Shown here: positions 35,920-46,237 of the stretch, piece by piece
Position numbering within the stretch: the first letter of the stretch is position 1
How the letters are laid out: each line of letters begins with the position of its first letter
From: Parvularia atlantis
Lineage: Eukaryota; Opisthokonta; Rotosphaerida
Assembly: GCA_943704415.1 (NCBI GenBank)
Contig: CALSCO010001064.1
Coordinates: forward strand, 1 to 59,338
Direction of reading: 5' to 3'
Length of the DNA stretch: 59,338 nt
The notes under the pieces: model-generated
What the model was told of the DNA's origin: nothing
The model's input: only the letters and a program-made list of their open reading frames with translations
The model's database searches: none
Made by a program: the position numbers and the translations under genes

Positions 35920-38900
35920 TTAGACAGACTCCTGCAGCCGCGTGTACTCGGCCACGGAGCCGAAGTCGCGCTGCGCACACGCACACGCACACGCACACGC
36001 GCATCAGTAGTGATCAGCACAAGCAGTCGCGCAGAGGCGCACCGGCGCGACCGGTCGCTGCTGCGTCTCGGCCACCGCCGCCTCGCCGCGCGGGCCGTAG
36101 CCACCGCCGCCGGGCGTGAGGATGAGCAGCGAGTCGCCGGCCTCGGCGTGCACGATGTTCTTGCCGCCGAGATTGATGCGGCGGCCGTCGGCCTTGCGCG
36201 TGAGCACGTTCATGCCGACCTGCACCGCGCGCATCAGCAGCTCATCTGTGCGCGACGCCTTTTACGCACCGCGCCGTTTTCGCCACCCAGCAGGCCAAAC
36301 GGTGCGTGCACGCGGCGCTCCGAGAGGATCGACACGCTGAGCGGGCGCCGGAACTGGAGCTCGCGCACCACGCCGTCGCCGCCGCGGTGCTGTCCCTCAC
36401 CGCCCGAGTGCTCGCGCAGGCCGAAGCGACGCAGCAGAACCGGGTAGCGCCGCTCGAGGATCTCCGGGTCCGTGATGCGCGTGTTGGTCCTGCCGCGCGC
36501 GTGTCGTCAGCGCAGGGCAGGAAGTCGGCGCCGCTGCGCACATGTGCGTGTGCACGCCCGAGCGGCCGTGCCAGGTCGGGCCCGCGCCTGCGCCGCCAGC
36601 GATGGTCTGCGCACAGCAGCGGATCAGCGGCTCACACACACACGCACACGCACGGGCGTGCAGGCACCTCGTAGTAGCCAAAGGTATCGTCGCCAAAGGT
36701 CAGGTTGTTCATTGTGCCCTGCGAGCCCGCGCAGGCACCAAACGCCTTGAGTACGACGTCCGTCACGCGCTGCGAGGTCTCGACGTTGCCGCCAACGACG
36801 GCCGCGTTCTCGGACGGGCTGAGGACCGACCTGCGCCCGCGCGTTGCACGGTCAGGCCACGATCGAGACGGGGCAGGCAGGCCGGGCGCACCCGCGCGGG
36901 ATGCGCGTCGTGATCGGCGCGAGGCAGCCCTGGTTGAGCGGCACGTCGGCCTTTACCATGCAGCGCAGGCAGTAAATAATGGCCGAGTATGTCACGGCCG
37001 GCGGCGCGTTGCAGTTGCCAAAGACCTCGATGCCCGTGCCTGCGCCGCACGGCTCAGACTGCCGGTCAGCGCGACGCACCAGGCGCGAACCCTCAAAGTC
37101 AAACACGGCGCTGCCGTCGTGCGCGTCGATCGTGACCTGCAGGCAGATCGGCGTGCCGTCATCCATGTACTCGCACGCGCGCAGCGGCTGGCGCGGCAGG
37201 TAAGCGCGCAGGCAGACACGACGGCGCTGCGGAGGCGTGGCACCTGCGACCCAACGCGCTGCGCCACGGCCTTGAGCATGTCGCGAACGGCAACCTCGGC
37301 GTTGGTCTGGATGTGGCCCATGTACGCCTGCACGACCGCCAGGCTGTACTCGCCGATCAGCTCCTGCACGAGCGAGATGCCCTTGTGGTTCGCTGCAATC
37401 TGGGCCTTGAGGTCGGCGAGCACGTCGCGGATGTTGCGCGTGGGGCTGCAGCCCTGGTATTTGCCCGGCGCGTTGAGCAACTCGACGATGCCGTCGTGCT
37501 GGAACTCGCCTGGTGCGCCATCAGCATTTTTGCCGTCTACGCGCAAAGGTGCACAGCGCACCGCGCTTTACGAGCTTGAACGACTTGATGCACGCGCCCT
37601 CCTGGTACAGCTCCTTCGACAGCGGCGGCATGGAGCCCGGGGCGATGCCTCCAATGTCGGCGTGGTGGCCGCGGCTCGCGACGAAGAACACGACCGTGCC
37701 CTTGTTGAACACTGCGCCGCGAGAGCGTCAGCGCGTGCGTTGCACAAACAATGCCCCTGGCGTACCGGGCGTCATGACGGTGATGTCGGGCAGGTGGCTG
37801 CCGCCGGCCTGCGGATGGTTGGACACGAGCACGTCGCCCTCCTCGAGGCTGTCGACGACGCGCAGCTGGTAGCGCACGGCTGCGAGCTCGTTGTCAGGCG
37901 CGGCGCACGCGAAGGCCGCGAACGCACCCTCTTGCATCGCGCCGAGGTGCACGGGGATGTGCGGCGCGTTGGCCACGAGGCCGCCGTCGGGCGAGAACAG
38001 CGCGCACGAAAAGTCCAGGCGCTCCTTGATGTTGGTCGAGATGGACGTGCGCTGAAGCGTGCGGCCCATCTGCTCGGCGATGCTGCGCGGCCGGGCTCAG
38101 CATGCTGGCGCAGCACAGCACGAGCGCGCACCTCATGAACCGGTGCGAGAAGATCGCCAGCTGGATCGGGTCCATCTCGGTCGAGACGGCCGCGGCCGCG
38201 CCAGAGCCGACCTCGATCAGCACGTCGCCATCGCGCGTGAGGTGCGCCTGCGATGCCGCGTCAACGTCACGCCCTGTGCGCTTCCCGTGACGGCCCGCGC
38301 ACCTCGCAGCCCGGCTCGACGACGATCGTCGTGTAGTTGTCGATGATCATCGCCGGGCCGCGCACGGGCCGCAGCGGCACCAAATCTGCGCGAGCCGCCG
38401 TCAACAACTGCGGCGGGAAGGGCAGGTGCACGCCTCACACCGCGCAGCAGGTACACGCTCGTGGACAGCCGGCCGCCCTCAAAGTAGCACGCCGTCTCGC
38501 GCACGGGCTTGTGCGAGCGCTCCGTGGCGTTGTCGAGCTGGCCGCGCGCACGCACATCAGCAGCAGCACAAGGAGCAGCAAGCCCGCACCGCGACAGCCG
38601 CCTGAGGCGCCGAGCTGCCGATCGAGCGCACGCGCACATCGTCGACAAAGATGCGCCGCTCGGGCAGGATGAAGCCAAACTCGCGCTTGTACGCGGTCAA
38701 GAACTCGTCCTGGCGCACCGCGCGGTCAGCGAAAGGGCGGGCAAGCAGTCGTGACGGACGCGCACCACAAACGTCTTGCTGCCGTCGGCAGGCTCGCCCG
38801 TCATGATCGCAAAGTCGGTGCCCTCGTACCGCAGGTTGGCGTAGTCTGTGCGCGTCTCAGCCATGTGCCGGGCTGCTTCGCGCGTGCACTCTGGCTGGAG

Positions 38901-41152
38901 ATGGCCGTGGCTGCAAAGCCGTGGTCGCGCAGCTCGCACTCTGTGTGCTGCCGCAGCCGCGCGAGGCGCTCGCGAATTTCTGGCAGGACGTCGGCGCCCC
39001 AGACCATGGCGCACGGCTCCTGGCGCTCGCGCACGACGTCGGCGCGCGCGATGCCGTACGCCGAGAGGATGGACGAGTGCTGGTGGATGAAGATGCGCTT
39101 CATGCCGAGCTTGCGCGCGATCGCGCAGGCTGCGTGCATGCGTCGTCAGTCGTTGCCGACTGGGTGCGACCAGCACACCGTGCTGCGAGCCCGCGCCGCC
39201 AAAGCACGCGAGCATGTGCTGCTTCGTGTCGTAGCCCTTGGCCTGCGTGAGCGCGCGGATGGGGCGGCACATGGCCTCGTTGGCGACATTGATGAAGCCG
39301 AACGCGATCTGTGTGGGCGCGCACGCGCGTCAAGCGTCGGCGAGCAGTGCAGCCCGCGCACATCCGTGCCTCATCAATGCTCATGGGTGCCTGGCCGTTG
39401 GCCGCGCTGTATTCGGTGATCTCGCGCTGCAGCATCGCAAAGGCGGCATGCGTGGCTGCGGCGTCGAGCGGCTGAGATCGCGCGTATTAAGCGACTGCGT
39501 TGTCTCGGCGTGCTGACCGCGCACCTGGTCCTCGGTCGGGCCAAAGATGTGCGGAAAGTACTCGGGCAGGAGGCGGCCGAGCTGCAGGTTGGCGTCGGTC
39601 ACGGCGAGCGGGCCGCGCTTGCGGTAGCACACGGGCCCCGGGTGCGCCGACGCCGACTCGGGCCCCTTCGCAAGCACTTTGTCAGCGAGACGCGGACGCG
39701 CCGCACGCGTCGGGGGGCGCACCACAACAAACATGCCCGAGCGGAAGAACAGGCACGAGCCGCCGCCAGCCGCCACGGTATTGATGTCCAGCTGCGGCGC
39801 CTGGATGGTGATGCCGGCCTGGCGCGAAGTGCGGTCAGCGTTGCGGCGCATGTGGCGCACGCGCACCGTCGTCGTCTCGAACACGTGCTCAAACGTGCCG
39901 GCGTAGCGCGAGACGTCGGTCGACGTGCCGCCCATGTCGAAGCCGATGACGGGCGCTGCGCCGCGCGAGAGCATGAGGCGGCAGTCGCACACACAGAAAC
40001 ACGCGCACCGTTGCCCGTGTGCTCGCCAAAGGTCGTGTGCGCGTAGCCGACGACACCACCGGCCGGCCCGGACAGGATCGCGCGGAAGCCGCTGTACGTG
40101 CACGCACTGTCGGCTTGCGCATACAACAAGAATATGGGCATTGCGCGCACACCTGAAGCTGTCGACGGGCGCGAGGCCGCCGTCCGACTGCATGAAGAGC
40201 ACGGGCACGTCCTTCAGGCCCACGTCGAAGCCCGCAACGAAGCCGTCGATGTAGCGGCGGATGGCCGGCGTGAGGTACGCGTCGGCGCAGGCCGTGTACC
40301 CTGCAAGCTGCAGTGAGCACGTGGACAAGGTCTGCGCGGCGCGCACCCCGCGGGACGATCTTGACCATGGGCATGACGTCGGACGAGAGCGTGACGTGGG
40401 TGAAGCCGAGCTCGCGCGCGAGTGCGCCGACCGCGCGCTCGTGCTCTGCAAAGGTGTAGGCGTGCATGAACACGACGGCGACGTTGTGCAGCCCGTCGGC
40501 GCGCAGCGTCTGTTGTCGCGCCACGTCAGCCGCGCGGCGACCGCGAAGGAGGCGCGCGCACCAGAAGCTGCTCGCGCACGGCGGCGAGGTCCGGCCGGCG
40601 CACGACGCGCAGGCGCTCGCCCGTGAGGCCCGTGACGACGTCCTGGTCGTTGTCGTCGTACACGTCGCGCGGCACGAGCTGGACGCGCTCGTCGACCTCG
40701 ACGACGCGCTCGTAGATGAGCTCGGGCACGGCGATCTCGAGGTCGAAGATGCGCGGGCGCGCCTGGTTGCCGATGTGGAGCAGGTCGCGGAAGCCGCGGG
40801 TGATGAGCAGCGCGCAGCGGTCGCCCTTGCGCTCGAGCAGCGCGTTGGTCGCGACCGTCGTGCCCATCCGGATGCTCTCGATGCGCGACGTGTCGAGCGG
40901 GCGCTCGCGCGGGTGCGCCACGCCCGTCACTGCCGCGCGGCGCCGTCAGCACATCCGGCGCTTAACTGCCACTGAAAGCGCCGCACCCTCCTCGAGGATG
41001 CGCCGGATGCCCTCGCGCGGCGCATCGGCGTACGCCGGGTCGACCGACAGCAGCTTGAGCACGCGCGGCGCCCGCCCAGCCCCGCCCTCGGCCAGGACGT
41101 CGGTGAAGGTGCCGCCGCGGTCGATCGCAAAGCGCAGCCTCTCCGTCGCCAT
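35920..41152 (-). CDS. OPLAH: 5-oxoprolinase, ATP-hydrolysing (HyuA-HyuB fusion)
   Basis: Cytosolic enzyme of the gamma-glutamyl cycle that opens 5-oxo-L-proline to L-glutamate using ATP. The hydantoinase-A half (41.15 to about 39.4 kb) begins with [15 protein letters not shown], then [34 protein letters not shown] and [16 protein letters not shown]. The hydantoinase-B half (about 38.7-35.9 kb) has [35 protein letters not shown] and [18 protein letters not shown], then the glycine-rich TPGGGGYG. About a dozen short introns split it. The apparent stop at 36004 is intronic: intron 35971-36042 joins to [16 protein letters not shown], stop at 35920, which matches the animal C terminus GSV.EYRR.QEAV. 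The start at 41152 is directly before the first conserved strand. The enzyme looks intact and of usual architecture. Confidence 0.9.
35974..36000 (+). repeat. (CACACG)n microsatellite in last OPLAH intron
   Basis: A run of GCACAC/ACGCAC units on the plus strand. On the minus strand it makes a GTGTGC-rich stretch just before the 3' splice site of the final 5-oxoprolinase intron. Confidence 0.85.
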
Positions 41153-41409
41153 GCCTGCAGCCCCACTCGCTATCGTGCGAAACTCGCCACCACGCTTTGT
41201 GTATTATCATCGAGTATGGAAAGAAATTCGCCGCCAAGCTGCCTCACGTATCAATCGACATAGCGCAAAACTCGCCACCAAGTTGTGTATCACCGCACTC
41301 GCTGTATACGCAATATCACCAGAGAGAGGTCGGGCACGTTCTGCCGCGCGAGCTCCACCTGACGCGTCGCGCGCGCCGCAGGAAGGCCGTTGCGGGTCGC
41401 GGGGGGACC
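41153..41409. promoter_or_regulatory. Bidirectional promoter region, OPLAH / tepsin
   Basis: The 257 bp between divergent start codons. Around 41200-41340 it is noticeably more AT-rich than the surroundings, which is typical of a promoter in so GC-rich a genome. It holds two similar CGCAAAACTCGCCACCA-like stretches (near 41176 and 41265). No firm core motif. Confidence 0.45.
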
Positions 41410-44364
41410 ATGGCGTTCGACTTCATCACCGACGCGGCCAAGAACGGTGCGCGCGCGGGCCAGTTAAGCGGCGGCGTGCGCGGCCTGAGGCGGGTTGCGC
41501 GCGGCAGTCGTCGCCGCGGCCAAGCAGCGCCCGGTGCTGTTCAAGGCGACGTCGGACGACGACGCGCCGACGCCGGGGTGCGGGGCGGGGCGCGCGCGTG
41601 CGGCGACGGTGTGGCTCAACTGGGGCGGGGGCCAGGTACATCTACGAGGAGATCTCGAAGCTGACGTGGGAGGACGGGGACAAGAGCACGGACGTGCTCA
41701 CATTCCTGCTCAAGCGGCTGGACAAGGACTCGCCCGCGGTCAAGCTCAAGTGCCTGCGCGTGCTCAAGTACTGCGTCGCCAAGGGGCATGAGTCGTTCCA
41801 CCGTGACCTCCAGCGCAACGTCCAGCCGATCAAGAACGCCACGCGTGCGTCGCTGGTCGTGTGCTGGTCGTGTGCTGGTCGTGTGCTGGTGGTGGTGGTG
41901 GTGGTGGTCGTGCTGGTGGTGGTGCTGCTAGTGCTGGTCGTCGTGGTGCTGCTAGTGCTGGTCGTCGTGGTGGTGCTCGTGGTGCTCTGTCGCTGTCGCT
42001 CTTTCTCATTGCCTTTTGCACTGCTGTCTCGTCTCTTTCGCTTCGTCGTCTTGTCTGCTTCGTCTGCTTCGTCTCCTCCTTCCGTCGACTTGCGCCCTCA
42101 GACCACACGACCTCGCCATTGTCCGCAATCGCGCCCTCATGAACCGCATGATCTCACCATCGTGTTCGCCGCTCCTCAGAGTTCCGAGGCCAGCCCGATC
42201 CGCTGCGCGGCGACGCACCGGCGCGGCAAGTGCGCGAGGCGGCGACGGTGCGTGCGCCATACCATCAGCGTCGTCAGCCAACGCGCGCGCAACCCGCAGG
42301 AGCTGCTGCAGATCGTGTACGAGAACCCGGCGTCGATCCGCCGCGAGCGCCCCAAGACGCTCGCCGAAAACACGAGCAACGCGCCCGTCCAGGCCGCGCC
42401 CGTCCAGACTGCGTCCGTCTACCGCTCGCCCTCGGCCGGCCCCGCCCCCGCCGGCCCCAGTAGCACCGTGCAGTACAACGACGACGGCTCGCGCAAAATG
42501 TGGGGCCACGGCAACCCCGAGTACCACCACCACACCGGGTCGCAGACCAATCTCCTCGAACGCCTCAGTGACAAGCTATCGAGCGCCGCTTCGGCCGCGG
42601 CGTCGTCGCTGTCGTCGGCGTCGTTCATCCCCGGCGGCGCTGTGCGCCCGATGACCGTGCGCGCCTGCACTGCGTGACACGGCTCGGCGTGCAGCAGCTC
42701 ACACCCGCGCGCACACAGGCATCGAACGGCTCGGGCTCGTGGGCCTCGGCGCCGCACGTGCAGCACCCCGTCGCGCAGGCCCAACCGAGCTACGCGCAGA
42801 CGGCGTCGAGCGCCGCCGCCCAGGCAGCCACCAACAGCTACAACCAGGCGCGGTACGGCCAGACCTCGCTCAGCTCGAGCGAGGACTTTGCGCAGCGCAG
42901 GCCGGGCGAGGTCGGCGGCGGCTGGGGCAGCGCGGCTGCGCCGCCGCTGGCGTCGAGCAACTCGTTCACGGTGCCGCCTCGGCTGCTGTTCCTGCTGCTG
43001 CTCGCTGACACGGTGGACCGCAGCGTGCGACAGGGCGTGCACAGCCGGCAGCGGTTGCCGCCGACGAGGAGGAGGACGACGACGACGATGACGAGGAGGA
43101 CGACGATGACGCAGAGCACGCCCCATCCAACGGCGCTGCGCCGCACCTGCAGCTACCGCAGCAGCCGCTGGCGCCTGCGGCGACCGACCCCAACTCGCTC
43201 GAGTTCCGCACGGTCAACGACATCACGCGGCTCGGCGTGCGCGCCCACCCGACGCGCGAGGCCCTGGCCGAGTTTTGCCAGCGCTGCCGCTCGATGAACG
43301 CGGTGTTTGTGGCCGCAGCCCTCGCGCAGTGCCTCGAGGGCGAGGAGAGCGCGCCGCAGCTGGTGCGCCTGCGCTGCGGGTTGCGCCGCCGGAGGGCTGA
43401 CGCCGGCACACGCAGCGAGCGCTGTACGTTATTGAGGCAATCGCGACCGAGAACATCGCCAAGGTCGTGCAGGAGCTAAAGCGGCACGCGAGCCTGCTCG
43501 CCCGGCTGCGCATGTCGCCCAAGAACAGCGTCGCGAGCAAGGCCGTCAAGGTCTGCCTGCTGCTCGACATCGAAGACGTGCCGCACGAGGACGCACCGCA
43601 GCAGCATCAGCAGCAATTCCAGGACACACTGCTGCCGCTGGGCTCGCCGCAGCAGTCCCAGGCCGTCGCCGCCCCGGCAGCGTTCAGCATCTGGGACGAG
43701 CCGGCCCTGCCGTCGCCCGTGCGCCAGACGACCACGTGCGTGCCGTGTCGCGTAGAATCTCGTCGACTGACGCAATGCACACCTCGTAGACCGACGAGTG
43801 CGCCCGTGGGATGGACGGGCAGCAGCCCGCTGAACTTGATCAATACGAGCCCCGCGCCGGCCAGCGCGCCACTACAGCAGCAACAGCACGACGACACGGA
43901 TGTGCTATTCTCGGGCATGTCGCTGCGGACAGACTCGCTCGCGTCCACGTCCTCGTCCTCTTTCAACTTTATCGGCTCGCCCACGGCCGCCCAGCCGCCC
44001 GTCGTCGCCGGCGGCGCCTCGGCTGACCTGCTCGACGTCAACCTGAGTGCGACGGCGCTGGTACGCTCGCTGCCTTTGGGCTGTGCGTCGCCGCTGATGC
44101 CGGCCGTAGATGCAGCGTTCGGGCGCCAACCTGGCCGCGTACATGCCACCGCCGCTGCCGGGCGCGGGCGGCGGTGTCGCGATCAACCCGGCCATGATTG
44201 AGCGCACGACATACACGCCCAACTACATGGTGACCGCGGCCGCGCCGACGTCTGGCGGCAGCGCGTCGTCGTCGTCGGGCTTTGGGTTCATGGGCGCCAA
44301 GCGCGACGCGTTCGACTTTGTGCAGGACGAGATCCGGTCGTCCGCGGCCGCCAAGAGGCCGTGA
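41410..44364 (+). CDS. TEPSIN: Tepsin (AP-4 accessory protein, ENTH/VHS-like)
   Basis: Coat accessory protein that in animals binds the AP-4 adaptor at the trans-Golgi. Ten exons; introns are 41447-41507, 41578-41635, 41845-42179, 42248-42299, 42657-42718, 42971-43044, 43363-43415, 43736-43789 and 44061-44109. The tepsin ENTH domain is residues about 14-130: VLFKATSDDDAPTPGYIYEE and LKCLRVLKYCVAKGHESF, then FRGQPDPLRGDAP after the long intron (human: FAGPPDPLHGN). An acidic run (about 43.07-43.12 kb) precedes a second VHS-like helical domain (43.2-43.6 kb). The C-terminal tail carries DVLFSGMSLRTD, matching the AP-4 beta4 ear motif LFxG[M/L]x[L/V], and SSSFNFIGS, close to the AP-4 epsilon motif S[AV]F[SA]FLN. 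It is the strongest sign of a working AP-4 pathway here. Confidence 0.88.
41845..42179 (+). repeat. 335-nt tepsin intron with GGT/GCT repeats
   Basis: The longest intron found in the window, several times the usual size. It contains tandem GTGTGCTGGTC copies (about 41860-41890), then GGTGGTCGTGCTGGTGGTGCT-type repeats up to about 41985, then a T-rich stretch. Its ends still fit the donor and CAG rules and keep phase. Confidence 0.7.
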
Positions 44365-44429
44365 GCGCGGTGTGTGTCTGTGTCACTCTCGACGGGCGAA
44401 AAACGGTAGGCTTTGCGACGACCTGCCTG

Positions 44430-45908
44430 CTACAGCCCAGGCAGCGCGACCTCGCTCACGACGGCCGCCTGCCGCCACCGCACGCGCCCGTCACCGTCCG
44501 ACTCGGCGTGCACCTGCACCGTCAGCAACACGCGCAGGCCCTCGGCGCCGGCCCAGGCGCGCTGCAGCACGCCGAGGTGCCGCCGCACGGCCGCGCGCGT
44601 CCACCCGTCGGGCGGCGGCGGCGCGTCAGGCGGCTCACCGGCGCTCTCGAGACTGGCGCGGACGAGGTCGCCAAAGGCCTGGCGGGTGAGGTGCAGCGTG
44701 AACTCGGCGCCGTGCGCGCCGTCGGCGACCGCGACGCGTGCCGAGCGCAACATCTGAGCGGGTGATCAACTGGAGGGCGAAGCGGGCGGGACGCGCGCGC
44801 ACCATCGACACGTCCGCGCCGGCGCCGCAGTCGTGGCACTTGTAGATGGCGTTGGCGTCTGCGCTCAGCACGGCGTCGCACGCGCGGCAGGCGACGCAGA
44901 CGAGCTGCTCCCAGGTGGCCTCGCCGAGCTCGATGGGGCGGTCGAGCGCGCAGCCGTCGAACCACAGCCGGCGCAGCGCCGTGTCGAGCCGCGCCGTGCC
45001 GGAGAAGGACGAGCCGAGGAGGGCGGTGCACGACTCGAAGCAAAACGGGCGGTCGGGTTCGCGGAGGCGCGCGCGCTTCCACGGCTCGTCTGGCGTCGCG
45101 GCAATGGCGGCCATCGAGTCGAGCGAGTCGCCGAGGGGCTCGAGCATGTGCGGCACGGTGCGGGCGACGAAGCCGGCGAGGTCGTCGGCGTATGTCTGCA
45201 GCGCCGTGTCGGGCGGGCCGAGCCGCTCGTCCGTGTGGCGCGCGTCGCGCGTCGTCCAGCGGCGGCACAGCTGCAGTTGCGTCCGCGCGACCGACGAGAG
45301 CGTGAGACGGCCCTGGAAGCGCTTGACGAGGACGTCTGCGCGTTCGCGATCAGTAGACGCGCGGCAGCAGGCAGGCGGCGCGGCGTACTGCGCACAAGCA
45401 CGACCGAGCCCGGCACGAGGCGCTGCAGCGCCGGGAGCAGCGCTCGCCAGCAGGTGAGGACGCAGCAGCCCGAGCGGTCCGTGACGACGGCCGTCTGCAG
45501 CGCCGTCTGCTGCCCGGCGCCGCGGCCGCGCGCGAGCGTGATGGTCGTCGGGTCCTGGACGCGCACGACAGCGACGAGCGCGCGCTGCACGACGCGCCCC
45601 TCGTGCGCCGCGAGGTCGCCGAGCGCCACGCAGCCAGGCGGCACGGGCGGCGGCGGCGCCGTTGACGCACCGAAGGCGAGCGCGGCCACGACTGCGTCGG
45701 CGTGGTGCTGCGACTGTTCTCGCTGCTCGACCAGGTCCTGCTCGTCGTCATCGTCATCGTCGTGCTGCTGCTGCTGCTGCTGCCGCTGCTGCTGCTGCTG
45801 CTGATCGTCGCCACCAGGCTCAAGCTGCACCTCGCGCCACGTGCGGCGCCCCGCCGACGCCGGCCGATCGAGCCGCGGCGCGCCGACAAAGACGAGCACC
45901 GTGCTCAT
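44430..45908 (-). CDS. OB-fold and zinc-ribbon protein, possibly shieldin-2-like
   Basis: Start ATG 45908 (MSTVLVFVGAPRLDRP), Gln-rich linker, then an OB-fold-like region (about 45.35-45.65 kb): ALVAVVRVQDPTTITLARG, GCCVLTCWRALLPALQRLV and GSVVLVRN. A 53-nt GTACGC...CAG intron joins this to VLVKRFQGRLTLSSVART. Downstream is a four-cysteine ribbon, CVACRACD...IYKCHDCGAGADVSM (about 44.81-44.90 kb). A second intron, starting near 44.80 kb, leads to MLRSARVAVADGAH and FTLHLTRQAFGDLV. The order OB fold, zinc ribbon inside an OB fold, C-terminal helices resembles the large RPA subunit and the SHLD2 subunit of shieldin, which bind single-stranded DNA at breaks. The SHLD2-like reading is an inference from a few positions. 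The reading frame also continues upstream without a stop (see the adjacent CX9C entry). Confidence 0.55.
45764..45803 (-). repeat. Interrupted CAG run (poly-Gln)
   Basis: CTG repeats on the plus strand broken by one CCG. They are read on the minus strand as a Gln run with one Arg, just before an Asp run, in the OB-fold protein linker. Confidence 0.9.
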
Positions 45909-45915
45909 CGCCTCG

Positions 45916-45966
<51 letters not shown>

Positions 45967-46199
45967 GGGCGATCAGCGGTGGCGCTACCGGGAACAGGCG
46001 CGCCGCGCACCGCACACGCCACCAGCCGCTTCAGCGCCTCGGCGCACCCGCCCGCGACGTCGCCCGCGATCGCCCGCGCCGTGCACGCCTCGAGCGCCTC
46101 CTGCTCGGCCCGGCAGCGCCTCGTCGTCGCGGCGCAGTCGTCGCACGGCTTGGAGGCGTCCGTCACGGTAGTCGCGATGCGCGGGACCCGCGACGTCAC
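45909..46199 (-). CDS. Short twin-CX9C (CHCH-type) reading frame, start unclear
   Basis: Open frame upstream of, and in frame with, the OB-fold protein. It encodes CRAEQEALEAC, twelve residues, then CAEALKRLVAC: two CX9C helices as in small intermembrane-space proteins imported by Mia40. A CDDC pair precedes them. No in-frame ATG exists between the upstream stop and this segment (the frame opens with GTG), so a 5' exon or a non-AUG start is needed. A consensus intron (GTGCGCGG...CTGATCGCCCTCCAG, ending at the CAG run) would shift the frame and stop at a TGA overlapping the OB-gene ATG, giving a separate small protein. Retaining it would fuse a CHCH module and an Ala run to the OB protein. I cannot decide between these, or exclude chance. 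Confidence 0.35.
45920..45964 (-). repeat. (CTG)15 run at CX9C/OB boundary
   Basis: Fifteen perfect CTG units on the plus strand (CAG on the minus). They are read as poly-Ala in the unspliced frame, or poly-Gln if the preceding candidate intron is removed. Confidence 0.97.
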
Positions 46200-46237
46200 A
46201 AAACTTGTGACACAAACTGCAGCATTTCTTCACTCGC

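Noticed and set aside
36004-36234. Final 5-oxoprolinase exon ending at 36004
   Set aside because: A consensus intron just before this stop reaches an exon that matches the conserved C terminus of the family.
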